DNA of 64,000 nucleotides from assembly GCF_010093535.1 (NCBI RefSeq), contig NW_022985201.1, positions 547,692-611,691 on the forward strand, in the 5' to 3' direction. Positions 45,635 to 58,126 of this stretch are shown piece after piece. A program made the translations under genes and the position numbers. The first letter of the stretch is position 1, and each line of letters opens with the position of its first letter. This DNA is from Lindgomyces ingoldianus (Eukaryota; Ascomycota; Dothideomycetes; Pleosporales; Lindgomycetaceae). Below the pieces are notes generated by a model that was not told where the DNA came from, made no database searches, and saw nothing but the letters and a program-made list of their open reading frames with translations.

Positions 45635-48600
45635 GATGGAGATTCGAGAAGACCTGGTGTGATGAAAATGTTAGGCAGCCTCACGAGCCTGATGCCGTCA
45701 CGGAGCACGATCTTGCTTAGGCGAGTGAAGTTGAAAACCGTTCAACTAGAAAAGGTGTGGGTATTAGGGCTTTGGACGATTAAGAGAGAATTTCACTAGG
45801 GTGGCGTTGGTGGTTGTTCGTAAGGAAGAATTTCATTACAAGTGCGAAAGACTCGGTTAGCTATGATTGGTCAATTGGCTCAAAATCTCGGTGACTACGT
45901 AATTTAGGCTGGAAGCTGTCCTGCGAGTGGCTTCCCGCATTTTAGCTCCCGTACTTCACTTTGAACGTCCGCAGATGATGTGTGCTTGCACTCAGGGCTG
46001 ATGACAACCTCCTTTCTGCCGTCGCCACTATCCCAGTCCTCCTGGAAACCCCCAACCCATGTGACCGAACAATAAGACCGCCCTGCTGCTGCCCTGACGG
46101 AGGCTTGCTCTCGATCCACACCCCCGATCCACACTTTCCATACACCATGTTGAGCGCTCCAAGCCGTCGAGTCAACACTCTAGCGCTACTTACGAAGCGT
46201 CCGGGTTGGGTATGGCGGATCTAGGAGGCTGGTGGATGTGGCGGGCAAAGATCCTCTATGAGGAAGTGGTCTTACAATCGAGGTTCAATCAGGGCCAATA
46301 GCAGCCTACGCGGAAGTGTGACGGGGGAAAGCAACATGCACCCCCCGTCCGGAATCCGGTTGGCCTATGTTCCTTTTCCTGGATTTCGAAGCGGCAGCCA
46401 GCGGGCGGATCTTTGTTCCGTGAGCCTATCTAAACATCCGAGGAATAGGTCGAGTTCGTTATCATGTATTGAGTCTTGTGATGCGGCAGGCCTTGATGGC
46501 CTAACCCAAGCGTCATATGCCTTGTTCCGGCTGCGGACGGACCTAGTCTTAGAAAGTCGCCTGTCATGTTCTATCGCCTCAGAGTTCTCTTCGAGGAAGC
46601 TCTGGTGATTCCAGAACACGGGTGGCTGGAAGCCCGAGCAATTCGGAATGAAGGTCTTCTTAAACGTGAGCAAACTCTCCATCGTGGGAAGTTGTGCTGC
46701 TTTAATGCTCATCTTAGGGGGTATCTGCCTTTCTTTTTCCTATATCTCCTTCTTTTTTCCTTGCAGGTTCGTGTTCCAGGTTCGTGCGCTTCATTACATC
46801 CTCCCAAGGGACATATGGACATCTTAATGCCAGGGAAGGATGCCCTTCTAATATAGAATATCCCCGCGTTCCCGGCTGTTGCATTGAAGCCTCCCCCCAA
46901 GGGAACAGACCACTTGTCCCAGCTTTGCAGGGTACGGAGGTGACGTGTCACGCCCGATGACAGGCTTCATTGGCGAGGTTGCCATCGTGGCAACGTGGCT
47001 ATTTGTCCTGGCTCGAAAGACACTGTTAACGGATGGCCATCCGTGGCTCGAGGCGGGGGGCGGAGGCAAGCCTTATCTCGACTGAATGCAGGTGACCATT
47101 TGGGAGCCAGGTAAAGCGCCCAACGGCAGTATATCTTTGGAACACCAGCGTTCCACTTGGTCGTTCTGCGGTTAGGCCGTTTTCAGTGAGAAGACGCCAT
47201 CGTGTTGACGGCAAATCTAATCGCTGTGGCCAGTTGTGCCCGCATGACCTGGTCCTCCATGGACGTAATGGGATTTCGTATGCCAGAAATATAGCCGACC
47301 GGTGAGCTCCCATCAAGTCTATTAATGAAGGTTTGCCGTCGTGGAATATTAACGTAGAGCAGTTGCGGCGGGCTTCCGGTGAAGTGCTTATTTAGACTAG
47401 GTGCCCCCCTCGACATCGTATTGGTCCATGGATCAACGGTCTGGCGTCGTCAATTTCAAAAGGGAGCAGAAAGGCTCATGGGGCCTCGAGCCGAGGAAAC
47501 GTCGTCGAAGGCAATGGCTCCGTCTGAGAGGCCTTATTCGCTGGTGTGCGTGCGGCTCTTCAAGGAGACGCAGTGTGAAGAGAAAAAAGGCAACAAGGCA
47601 ACTTGCAGAATGTAGGTTCTCTTACACTTTGCCCCGTTAGGGCTTAACCATGCCGCACGCCCCTTACTTGGTCAGCCGATGGGGGGATTTGAATTGTACT
47701 TAATGGCTTCCCATCCCGCAGTTCTGAAAGAGAAAGCCATCAGCAAGGCTTTATTTGACCGAGTTCACTGACAATTGGAAAGCTTACTCATCCGACCTCC
47801 CTCGAGCCCCGCCCAGATCCAGTTGTGGTGCAGTGGATCCGAACAACCAATCCACGAAGCGCACTGTGGCGACAGCGTTTGCCACTCTCGAGAACTTCGG
47901 CACTTCAGCTCGAGTCCTCACCTGCTCTTATAACCACTCAAGAGGCTCCATAGCAGAGCCGCATACCCATCGTTTCCCTTCTCGCCCCGACCCATGCAGC
48001 TCAATGCCTCAACCGAGTCAACCCAAATCGCCCTGAGGGAGCCTGTCCTCTCCGTAAACAACACAACACTCATTTCTCTTGGCGGAAAACGTGTCAATGT
48101 TGTCCACGTTCCTCCTCCTCACGGCGAACAATACTGCGGAGCACGGAGCTCGCTCTGCGGTCTGAACATTCTTTCCGATTCCCCCATGCACTTGGCGCCT
48201 GGGACATCGTAATGGTTGGTGGATTGCTTGTTGCCTTCATGCAAGCCATTCGACTACCGCCAGACAGGTTACGCGGCCATTCTAACACATTAATGTTACT
48301 TAATGGCAGCTGATGCCAGCCATAGCTGCAGGAAGCCCACACCTTGCCGAAGGCCCGGCCATGGGACTAAAGGAGGACTCTCGCGGAGTCACGGAACGTC
48401 ACTCCCGCCATCGAATACCCCACTCGAGCTTTCACGCCGGAAGTTACTTTATCACAAACACGCCACACAGCTTCGAACACATTCACATTCCCTCTGGGAG
48501 CTGGTGGAGACTCGCTGGAGCATCTCCGTGTCTACTTGTGCTGCGGCGGGGTAGAGAATGGGGCGCCAGGGTTGCCGTCTGCGCTTCTGCAGTGCCTCAA

Positions 48601-48900
48601 GGATTATGCCGCTCGAGCGTCCCTATGAGAACGAGCTCCTTATCTAGGGCTTGCCTTAGGCTTCCAATTAATCTTCATTTTACGAGCTAAAGAGGTCGTC
48701 TGACCACCTGATGTGGGATCCATTCCTTCGTTGGCCATGAAGGCAGAGCCTCACGGAGCGGGGTGTCAACTTAAAGCGCTGATAGAGGTGAGTGAGAGGA
48801 CATGCAAAACCGGAACAGCCAGACCACATCTCCTCGGTAACGACCTGAACCTTATCATTGGCTTGGAGCAACTACTGCGCTCAGTCTCGCTGATTAATCG
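45635..48900. other. 3.3-kb region with no supported gene
   Basis: The GC-balanced sequence has many short overlapping ORFs on both strands (for example 46365-46712 minus, 47026-47316 minus, 48313-48690 plus). None has a recognisable family or a convincing splice chain. About 180 bp at the left would be the NOB1 promoter. Confidence 0.4.
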
Positions 48901-49602
48901 ATGTCGGTTAGTAAGACTCTCCAGCACCAAAGGATTGATTCTAATAGTGTCTTTCCCCAGCCACCTTTTGTTTTCAGAATCGACGAAATAGCAGAGTCGC
49001 CGGACGCGAATGCAAGCACCCTCGTTGATAGTCGAGGCAACTGGATGCCATCTACGGAGAGTGGTGCAAACATTAGAATGAGCGGTGGAGTCTCAGGGAG
49101 ATGGTACTTCTGTGACAGGGAATGCATACGACAAGTGAACCATTGTCCCCCGAATGCTGCGCGTTACAAGACTTTCTCGGTGTACTTTGTTGGTGGTTTC
49201 GGGTTTTGGGTATTGAGGGGGGACGCTACGAGCCCTGGCGAAGGCGAAGCCTGGCAACCTTTGAGATTCGATTGGGATCAAGAGAATTTCTCTTCCTTCT
49301 TAACGAACGCCGGACAGCAATCAACCCTACGCGTTCAGCGAACGGACCAGGAGTGGCCGAAGATGCTGCTGCCGGATATATATCAAACGACTTCAATGAC
49401 CCCTTTTACTGCGTATGGTGGCCTCAAAGGGGAACTCCCACTCTTCCTGGCACTAGTTGCCTTCTCAGTTCGGAAGGACTATCTTGCTAGTGTGTTACCT
49501 ACCATGTTCCAACAACATGAATGGAGAACACACGAGTACCAGCATGGGCGTGAGTTGACCGATCCTGATGACCTTTATATTTTGTTAGCTGATATCTACT
49601 AG
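48901..49602 (+). CDS. Hypothetical protein, possible short first exon
   Basis: A 233-codon frame is open from ATG 48901 to TAG. Donor GTTAGT at 48907 and acceptor TTCCCCAG at 48960, with a TCTAAT branch, allow an in-phase 54-nt intron after only two codons (MS-PPFVFRIDEIAESPD...), which would shorten the product to 215 residues. Visible features are WYFCDRECIRQVNHCPPNAA, an aromatic beta-rich core (FSVYFVGGFGFWVLRGD), WQPLRFDWDQENFSSFL and a hydrophobic helix (ELPLFLALVAFSV). There is no signal peptide. I do not recognise a family. Composition and lack of stops suggest a real gene, perhaps lineage-specific or the tail of a longer one. Confidence 0.45.
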   Translation: MSVSKTLQHQRIDSNSVFPQPPFVFRIDEIAESPDANASTLVDSRGNWMPSTESGANIRMSGGVSGRWYFCDRECIRQVNHCPPNAARYKTFSVYFVGGFGFWVLRGDATSPGEGEAWQPLRFDWDQENFSSFLTNAGQQSTLRVQRTDQEWPKMLLPDIYQTTSMTPFTAYGGLKGELPLFLALVAFSVRKDYLASVLPTMFQQHEWRTHEYQHGRELTDPDDLYILLADIY

Positions 49603-50789
49603 GCGAGAATCTAAGAGGTGTTGTTGTATACGTCTACACATGCCCTAGCGGGTCAGCGCAGACCGTCTCCCCCAGAGATGAGCTCCAGCAATACGAAGAA
49701 GGCAGACTCGGGCATTATTACAACTGACCATGGATGGTCTCGTCACAGCGACGGTTTTATGCCATGACTGTCACACACACACACACACTCATACGTTTTC
49801 TTTTTATGTCGTCGACTTATGTTTCTACTTTCCAATATTATCATTCTCATACTGCACTGCTACATTTCACTCTCTGTTGTCCGAGCCCAGGGACTCTAGT
49901 CTGTAAGCGTTGTAGTCCAGTAACAATTTTCCTCAGTCTTCCCTCATACGTTGTTTCTTGACTACGAATCTGGTCGTAAGACCGTCACCCTGATTACGAT
50001 TGATGACGTTGATGGCGCTCTTTAGTCTCTCCTCCTTTATGTTATGTCAGCAATAGTAGTCTTACTTGCGTCTCGATATAAACGAAAGTGTTTCTATTCT
50101 AGTTCTATTAGCGGGATATGAATATTGTGCTTGTCCTACTGTCAAGTTAAGTGCAGTTGAGAATGTCTCCGGCATAGAGCCAACTCCTACGTAGAAAGCT
50201 AAAGACACAGAGTAGCAGTCTGTCTTCGGCATCAGTCTGTCTTCGGCATCGCGGCCCGAAGTCTCCACAACTACCTAGGGAAGATAGCAAGCATCTACCA
50301 AGGCAGTTCTATTCCCCAGCCTCACACTTTCCAGATCTCAAGCTTTGCGACACACATCTAATCTGATGTCTGCCTTCTATCTCATCCCAAACCCCTCCAC
50401 AACGATACGACTCTGCCTCCCTCCACCAATCTCATCCCAAACCTATTCTCCTACTGTGACCAAAATCCATGCTCAATCAACACCACGCTGTTTCAAGATG
50501 GCATACTCAGGGTTTCCACTATCCAATCTCATTTCATCTGATTACGTCTAGAGCGGGGGAAGTTGAGAAAGACGGGATATCTGCATGTCGAAATCTGACG
50601 CACGGTTATTACCCGAACGTAGTTATCTTCTGCTTTCCCCATCGTCGGAGATATCACAGGTAAACATCACGCCGCACCGTCTTCCTACAACACTATAGAT
50701 ACTCTGGAATCGTATTATTCAATTTCTAGCCTCTCTTGGATAGCTACAGACCGATACCAAAATCCCTCCTACGTGCATCATACCCAATA
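49603..50789. other. Intergenic with (CA)n microsatellite
   Basis: A perfect CA run lies at 49772-49788. A 17-bp direct duplication (AGTCTGTCTTCGGCATC) occurs at about 50216-50250. No gene is supported. Confidence 0.5.
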
Positions 50790-51528
50790 CTAACAAATGC
50801 CCCTACCCCCGCCCACCCACCAATACTGTATGCCTTGCCTGTAAAACGCCAAAATGAAGAACCGACTAGGGCAAGCGGTGCCAAAAACGCCTAGTATGCA
50901 TATCAAGAGACCAAGGTAAACAGGAATGCTGTTGGAATATGCTGGGGTATGAATGGTTAGGTTGGAAAGGGTATGCCGAGACGAAGGAGACTGGGTCGTG
51001 TGGCGCAAGATGGAATGGAATAAGAGGAATCGCAGAAATTGGGGTGTTTAGAACTTGGGGATAGGGACAAATTCGATGGGTGGTCTAAGGAGCTGTCAGT
51101 TGACTCTTTATCTGGGCAAATACAGTCGAATAGGTGGGAAGGCATGTACAAAGGAGCCAGGAGAGGACAGAGGCGCGTACATGCAAAATAACATCCACTT
51201 ATCTCGCACAGCCTAGATACTGCGAGCTGCAGTACACATTCTCCCTGGCGCCCCATGAGCTGAGCTTATGACCAAAACAGGCAATGCAACCCTAGCCAAT
51301 AGAAATCCTGTTGGGCATGAAGAGAGAAAGCATGTCGACTTACCTCGTCAAGTAGGTGCCGTCTGCCCTCGTGCGTCTAGTCTCCAACAGCGGTGGCACG
51401 AAGGGAAGTGTGAATGCAGACACCAAGTACCCCGTCATCAGCGTGGCTTTCAGCTTGTAGTGTGGGTCGCGTGGGAGCTGGGTGGAGTACCGGCGCAGCT
51501 GGTGGAGGGCCTGCGTTGCAAAGGCCAT
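50790..51528 (-). CDS. Small membrane, probably mitochondrial protein, two exons
   Basis: Exon 1 is 51344-51528 and exon 2 50790-50928, with an intron of 415 nt (donor GTAAGT, acceptor CCAACAG). They join in phase to give 107 residues. The N-terminus MAFATQALHQLRRYSTQLPR is basic, Ser/Thr-bearing and without acidic residues, like a mitochondrial presequence. It is followed by DPHYKLKATLMTGYLVSAFT, LPFVPPLLETRRTRADGTYL and a second hydrophobic segment, IPVYLGLLICILGVFGTA. The intron is longer than its neighbours', so the acceptor choice is less certain than the first exon. I do not recognise the family. Confidence 0.5.
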
Positions 51529-53573
51529 TTTGAATGCGCCGGCTGATATTCGGGGATATTATGAAAATGTGACTCTTGAAGCCCAGTTAAAGGTTACTAG
51601 AGTTGTTGTGCTCGACTCGAATGGATGTGGGGCCGGGTTGAGTTGCAAAGGTGGGGTGTGGATGTTAACTCTGGTTGAGTCGCACTGCAACTCGTGGCAA
51701 CAAAGTGCGCTTCAAGCTTCTAAATACTCGAAGGGTCAGCGGGTTGAAAGTGTGGACGTGGTATATAGCGATCAAAAACCTGGCAGCCTGTGCGGCTTTG
51801 TATGCTTTTAAATTGGGGTCTAGGGTACTCACGGAGGCTGCTCAAGGGAGAGGGGGGGTGGTTGTCGGCTGGGTTGGACGCCGCGCGATGATGCAGGCGG
51901 AGATGTCCGCTGAGTCAAGTCGCGTTAAGGCTGTGCAAGGTGCAGGCTGCGAAGCTGCTCAACCAACAGTCGAGCGGCGAACAAGTGCCAATTGGTAATT
52001 GGTGTCGCGAGGTTGGTGCTTATGAGTGCCTGCAAAACTGAGAAATATATCGCTGTTGTGCTGTTGCCTGGATATGTAGTAAGAGCAGAGGGGAAGCAGA
52101 AGAAGCAGGAAGAACGTTTCAGGTGTGGAAGAAGGATCTTGAGGGAGGAGAACAGGTGGTACTTTGTATTCTCGTTTTCGGTTTGTGGGGGCCTTGCTAA
52201 TTGTTGACTCCTCCAAGCTCCGTTTGTGGATTGGGTATCAGCCCACGATGGTGCGAGGCTCCCTCAATCCCGCAGCTGACGGCAATTCTTGACCGATTGC
52301 AGGGCTGAATCCCTCGTCTGATTATCAGAAGGCATGCGCATTGGTAGACAACCGCCAGCGGAGCATATCACGACACTTTTCGGCGTTTGGATTGCGCCTG
52401 GGCAGTCGGAAAGTGAATCCGGCAGCACTGGAAGAGACGTAAGCGGGATTGTGAGAGCTGTTATTGGTTGGGATAAGCTCGGGGATACGAAACCTCCATG
52501 GCTCTTCCTGTGTGCGTCCTTAACAACCTGATGTTTTATGTTAGTTTTTCCTCCGCCATTACTTTTCAGTGACTTCCCATTAGCCGCAGCAAATGTGATA
52601 GAGCCACAATTTTGGTCAGCGGTGTTTCGAGGGCTGTAATTGGTTGGTGATTAGGATATCTACTGTTCAGCCACCATTGCTTTGAACCACCTCGCTGCAA
52701 CCAACAGCACCATAACTAGCTTCATCTTCTCATTCGGAATGTCTTTTCTGTTTCATACAGCTCTCCTTGAGTTTATCTCCATCCACATACTAATACCTGC
52801 AGATCTATTTTCCTTCTAACGAAATGGATTTTGGTCAGCGGAATTGGATGGGCTGTGATTGGTCGAGAAGACCAGTGAGCGACTTTCGTCTTATCTCCAC
52901 GTGGAGAGTTCTTAACTAGACTTTCCGACCGCAACCTTCAAGCTCCTTATTTCGATGGTATCCGGGATACCATCCTCCAATTCAGAACCAAATCCTCTCA
53001 ACAACCTGAAAAGCATTGCGTCAACATTCATACGGAGATTTCGGCAGCTTTTACCAGATATCTATTGAGGTTCTTCTTGTCCATCAATCCGACTCTTACT
53101 TCTGCTGATGCGCATGGGTAAGCGAAGTCTGGCCAGAGAGAAGATCTGGCTTCAACAGTGAGAAGAAAACACTTCCAACTATGATCAAGCAAACGGAGGA
53201 CTCTTCCTTAACCCGGACATGGCGAGTAGGGCATGGTCTCGGCGAGAAAAATTCCTAGGGTTGTTATAGACTGGCTCTCCAGTGATAATCTCAATCAGGG
53301 TCGATCTGATATGTAAAGCAGGTTAGATAGACTTCCAGCCAATGGAAAAGTGAACTAGAGCAATTTAACTGACCCGCTTCTTGTAACTCTTTCAGTTGGC
53401 CATTCTAAAAGCTTGTCGGCGCCCAGACGACACTCTCGTACAGTTTTTCTCAAAAGTGAGGTAGTGTCTAAACGTCGGCTTCTTCTAGACTCTTTCTTTC
53501 ATTCCACTGATGCGATCCCCCACAGTCTGATTCTTTCTCCCGTTCCTAGACTTAGACCCAAGAAAAGAGAAGT
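51529..53573. other. Intergenic, no supported gene
   Basis: Short ORFs overlap on both strands around 51482-52216 and show no domain. The GTAATTGGTTGGTGATTAGG and GTGATTGGTCGAG stretches (52630-52870) are weakly similar to each other but no defined repeat could be drawn. Confidence 0.4.
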
Positions 53574-53990
53574 TAGAGAATTACATGAAATATGAGATGC
53601 TCTACGAACCAAAATCCTGTGAAATGCATAGAGCCATGCGCTAGACAACCAGGCTGTTGTCTCCACCCTTGCCCTTCTTGGAGACCTTCTTCAACCATGT
53701 CCTCCAAACGGACCTTGTCATCCATGCCGTTCTCAATAAGCCATGTCCACATATTCTTGATAGCATCCAGGATTTCTTCCTCCCCTCTAGCTTTCTGCGC
53801 GGGTTTGGTTGGTGTTTTCCGTCACCTTCTCCGTCGATAAATACAGAGTCGCAGTGTGGGTGTTGTGGCCTTGAGACCAACAGGCCCGGTTTTACTGTCT
53901 GTGTCATTGATGAATGATGGCTTGTTCGGAGTTGGAGAGAAGGCACTGATCTCCAAGAGGGTGATTATTGACCTAGCAGTTTCGTTGTCT
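53574..53990 (-). pseudogene. Possible decayed exon with one in-frame stop
   Basis: Reading minus from about 53,990, one frame stays open except for a single TGA after LRLCIYRRRR. It gives SPTPNKPSFINDTDSKTGPV, then after the stop EEEILDAIKNMWTWLIENGM, DDKVRLEDMVEEGLQEGQGW and a terminal stop near 53,575. Composition is protein-like, with amphipathic helices. A CGA-to-TGA change would explain the stop. No family is recognised; an unannotated intron around the stop is an alternative. Confidence 0.3.
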
Positions 53991-55779
53991 TCGTGGCTGT
54001 TTGCGAACGGCTCTTAAAATGTAGTATTTAGAATGAGATTACTACAAGGATACTGATTTTCCCCGGGCGACTTTCCTAGGACGCTAATTTTCTTGGGACG
54101 ATTGTCCCAGGGCGCCCGGGAGGGAACCCGAGGGTCCTAGGGCCAAAATCTGGCACCAGAGCCCTGAGATGTCTATTAAGGTTATCTTTAGTCTTTAGAA
54201 CCCTGCACATTAATGTGCCTAATTATCGCATGCAGGGTCTCACTGCGTGCACGCTTAACACTAAAATTGCCAAATCTTCATCGCGTATACCTTGGCACGG
54301 GTCATGTGATAGAGCCGGATAGGGTAACCCCATGGAGCAACCTGACGATATAGATGGTCAGCGACAGCGAGAAAGGAGGGTTCTTCTTAATAAACGTCAA
54401 GTCTGAATGTTAGTCTAAGGACAGCGCTATTACGGTAACCGTAGCGCTCTAAACCTGCTGTTCCATAACTTCATTATACTAATGTAACTAATTATAATGG
54501 GGAAAAAATTTAAGAATTTTGCACTTGTGCACCAAGATGTAGGGGAGATCCCAGCCTATGTTGTTTGAATTCTAGTTCGAAGTGACTCGTACCCGACTAT
54601 GTCTAACAATACAACTCCCAATCTAATAGACAACGCCAAACCCCATAACAATGCAAGAAATCGTACAGCGCCTCAGCACGCTGCTGATTCATCGCCATGG
54701 GCTCTCTCTTCTCGCATCTCCGTGTCTCTGCATTGCACATGCAACGATCATTGTAATCTTGTGCGAGGGTGAGACACCAGATGAGATCCGCCGTGTCCCA
54801 TTGCTTTTTCGGTTCAACCGCGGTAACGAAGGTGTTGCTGTAATAGCAATAATATTCGATTAGGCTGCCGCAGTAACCTACAACAGTAGTCTTGATTTTG
54901 CGCCAAGAGTTCGAGTTGCAGGCGAGGTCATTGGCTGGCAGGACACCGAAATATGGTCAGTTGGGTAACAATTAGTAAGAAAGAGTCGCTGCATACCCTG
55001 GTGTTGGGACTCGAGAAAATAAGCGACAAGGGACTAAAGAGTGCGAAGAGAGTTGTGAATGTGATCTTCATGTTGGATAGTTGGATCGGTATGTACAGAG
55101 ATCGAAAATGGCGCCTGTGGAATACAAAACATGCAACGGTTGTGTAACAGCCCTTTAAAGAGGTAATAGAGAATAATTTCTATCTAAACTTGAACTGCTC
55201 TTAAATTATCTCTATCTCCAATTAACACATTTCACTTTGAAGCACGCTAAACACACTGCTTCCTTTGCGCGCCGAGCAATTCGAAGCTCTTGGGAAAAGT
55301 TGACGACCCCCAAGGGGCTCGCACTACTATGTCCCACAGAAATCGGATCCTGTCGGGGCTATTAAAAACATGAAACGTTTGCCGTGAGTCTGTGATTAAA
55401 CTTATTCGGTATCTGTGGGGTGGGGATCTGTGCATATAAATGTTAACGTGCCGACGCCTGGCCTAGAGACTGCCCCCAAATGTGCTGCCCCGCCACCATC
55501 GCTGCTCAGTCCTTCTCTGCGTGTCCCGTCCATGAACTAACAATCGGCACCATGAGATGAGATCAAATCTCCTTCCGCGCGCAGCGCCCTAGTAGCCTAC
55601 AGGCAAAGAACTAGTAGTATTCTCACTAGAGTGCCATAGTCATATTAACGCCGGAATCCCTCCGTTGGAGGCGGCGCTTAACCATGGAGGAGGGCAAGAA
55701 AAGCTACGTATTCCTTAGACACCTCAATCTGTACAAGCAATTTGCTAATAAGCTCGTCTGCTGCAAACACATCCTTCGC
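53991..55779. other. Intergenic, no supported gene
   Basis: At 54050-54190 there is a GC-rich patch with GGGACGATTGTCCCAGGGCG and similar short palindromes. ORFs at 54651-54863 and 54953-55147 (+) are in related positions but separated by stops and show no family. Confidence 0.4.
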
Positions 55780-56832
55780 CTATCCTTCCCAAACCGGAGG
55801 TCCGGGGACCACAAAACCAGTGAGGTTTTGCAATCTGGTTACGTGAGCGGGCTCCCAAATGGCTATAACATGAACAAAATTAGCGCCGAGGCTACTTTTT
55901 AGTCGTCAAACGTACCGTGATCTCGGACGTCGTACGCACCCGGGAATTTGACCATTGGGCCAGGCTTTCCTGAGCGAAGATTAACCCGGCCAAGTCGACA
56001 GCACGAGACGTCTTACCACCACCAGGGCCATTGACTTCGATGTGTGCACAATTGATGTAAAATCGAGTGACGTTGAATTCGTGCGTGATTCCGAAGATTA
56101 CCTCGAAACGAAGGAGGTATTTTCCAAGCGGTGTCGTCTTAGGAAGTGTAAAATTCGCCTCAATGATGTCAGCACAGTCAGGTAGGATCATCATAGGAAT
56201 TTTCAACCAACCATGGTATGACCTAGGATTGCCCATTCAGTATCATTTTTCGTGCCCATGTACGCAACCTTGAACCAATCGCCATCCCCAGTGTACGATT
56301 CTAAGTCCGCCGGTGCTCGCGAGAGGTAAGCTTGCGCGAATCCAGGATGGTAAAAGTAGACGTCCCTCTAACTATGAGTATCAGGACAAGGATGAACAGG
56401 GTGATTTTTTGGCACTCACGTCTTTGCCGTCAACCGTCTGAGTAGGAACAAACCCAATCTCATCTCCAGCGCTGGCAGCCAGCGTTTCAACACCATGTCC
56501 CGTCATCGTGGCCCCTCTTCCACAGCGGAGATTGTCGTCATAGAGTTCATAAATTAGATTTATGGTTGCTGGTTCTACGCCAGGACTGCTGAAGCCTGGT
56601 GCAACCTGTCTACCATAACAGCTGCTGCCCTGAATTACATCCACAAGAGAGAAGAGGAAGCCCATACCTAACATATTGCTAGTCTATGCTCACCGGGCCC
56701 CTGATGTAGGATAATTTGGAAAGCAAGTCTAGGGTGGTGAGTACTAGCAGCGCGCAGATGTGAATATGACGTACAGTGGGCAGTAACGCCTTGCCTAAAA
56801 AGTAGTAGAATATTCAGCAGCAAGAAATGCAT
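55780..56832 (-). CDS. AA9 lytic polysaccharide monooxygenase, six exons
   Basis: Exons are 56775-56832, 56420-56667, 56212-56367, 56017-56158, 55916-55969 and 55780-55862. The introns of 107, 52, 53, 47 and 53 nt all join in phase, giving 246 residues. The signal peptide MHFLLLNILLLFRQGVTA is followed directly by His19, the N-terminal copper ligand. Further AA9 features are LRCGRGATMTGHGVETLAAS, AGDEIGF, YHPGFAQAYLSRAP with the second copper His109, GDGDWFKV, FTLPKTTPLGKYLLR and H180. RFYINCAHIEVNGPGGG carries axial Tyr188, then come MVKFPGAYDV and the end FVVPGPPVWEG. AA9 enzymes oxidatively cleave cellulose and related glucans and are secreted. The usually conserved Gln two residues before Tyr is Arg186, so activity may be altered. 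The GTTGGT donor of intron 3 and its GAG acceptor are weak but needed for phase. Confidence 0.85.
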
Positions 56833-57389
56833 TAGACAGACAGAAGACTGGAGATATTTGACCTAAAGTTCAAGGTAAGGGAGCGTGTTGCGTAAGAAAT
56901 ACTAGAGCCGGCACCGCCGAGTTACACAGATGTAGCAGTGATGGATATGTACTCCTGCAAAGAAACATAGAACCGGGGGGGTTACCCAGTGTATAATTCT
57001 TGTACGTGCTGCCTTTGCTATACAAGAGTGCGCCCTGTACCACTCGCATTTGGCAGCTAAAACACCTTGCATCACAAGTTGCTCGCTGTATTAACTTATA
57101 TAGAAACCTCGCCAATTCTCCCAGATAGGACAACATTAGGAGAGGCGTCCGCTATTCGCAACACATCTATAAGGCTAAATACATGTATGTGGACTCAGCC
57201 TGTAAACTCCTAGCTACGAATGGTAATTAGCGGCGTGGGGAAAGGTAATATGCGGAGAGGTAAGGCAGAACTAATCTGCATTGTAACCTTAGTGGAAGCG
57301 ATGCTCTTCTTAAACTACTTGCTCTATCTCTTTTCTAACAACTTGTCTAAGCCTTAAAGGAGAGGATTTTTAGCTAGATTCTTGTCAAG
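56833..57389. other. Intergenic, no supported gene
   Basis: This is the upstream flank of the AA9 gene. The minus-strand ORF 56870-57136 shows no family and overlaps the expected promoter. Confidence 0.4.
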
Positions 57390-58126
57390 ATGCTGCACTT
57401 GTTACTGATACTCTTGCATTTGTTCTACTCCAGTGCTGTGCACGCAGAGACCCAACCTTCTAATGTCACCATCATAGAACCGATCTTCATCCGGCGTTGC
57501 CCATTCCAGGTTAATGTCTCCCTAGCAACCGATCTCTCCTCATTGGATATCGCATTTTTGACGAAGAGTGCCAACCCAGGCCCTCCCCCATTAGGTGTCT
57601 ACCGGTGCTATGTCCGTGTTCAGATCGCCTTCGACAAGACAGTTTACACCTACACGATTAATGAGGTAGAATACGTCCCGGAGAATGCGTAGAGTATAAC
57701 GGGGAAGATTGAGACAAGAGTGGCCTAGGAGTACGACAGCGGACCTATATGTGTTCCTTAGATGGAAGATTACTAGCGCAAGTTAACTAGACTCTAGACT
57801 CAATTTGCACCGGTAACGCTCTCTTCCGCATCTAGTGCGCAGGCTGCTAAAAATACAACGTACGCAAGTGGAGCTAGATGCTAGGAAGACCTGTCTCTGA
57901 ACATCCTAGCCTCTTTTTAATGAGAACGAGGTTGGTCGCGTATCAGCAGCTAATCTGAAACTGCGCGCAAAGCTACAATGGAGGTCTCGTAGATATAAAC
58001 GTTATTAGTTCATGGACAAGTTTTGCATTCAATACGACAATTGCAGGAGCGTCGACGTTGATGGTTTACCGAGTTGGCCTAAGAGTTGCACCTTTCCGAA
58101 CAGAACAGTATAACAGGTGCTGAGAG
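57390..58126 (+). pseudogene. Decayed secreted-protein gene (DUF4360-like start, CBM-like end)
   Basis: A 100-codon frame opens with a signal peptide (MLHLLLILLHLFYSSAVHA). It continues with NVTIIEP, a CPFQVNVSLATDLSSLDIAF strand and CYVRVQIAFDKTVYTYTINE, recalling fungal DUF4360 secreted proteins. After the first TAG at 57690, coding-like sequence continues in the same frame with several stops (SITGKIETRVA, EYDSGPICVP). At 57959-58126 a further piece reads NCAQSYNGGLVDINVISSWT then SFAFNTTIAGASTLMVYRVG, like a CBM6/35-type sugar-binding module. Multiple TAG stops suggest RIP or general decay. Both family calls are from pattern memory and are tentative; the first 100 codons might still be made. 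Confidence 0.4.

Noticed and set aside
56017..56367. Frameshift in the AA9 gene
   Set aside because: An apparent one-base shift is removed by a 53-nt intron (56159-56211) that restores phase and the family spacing.
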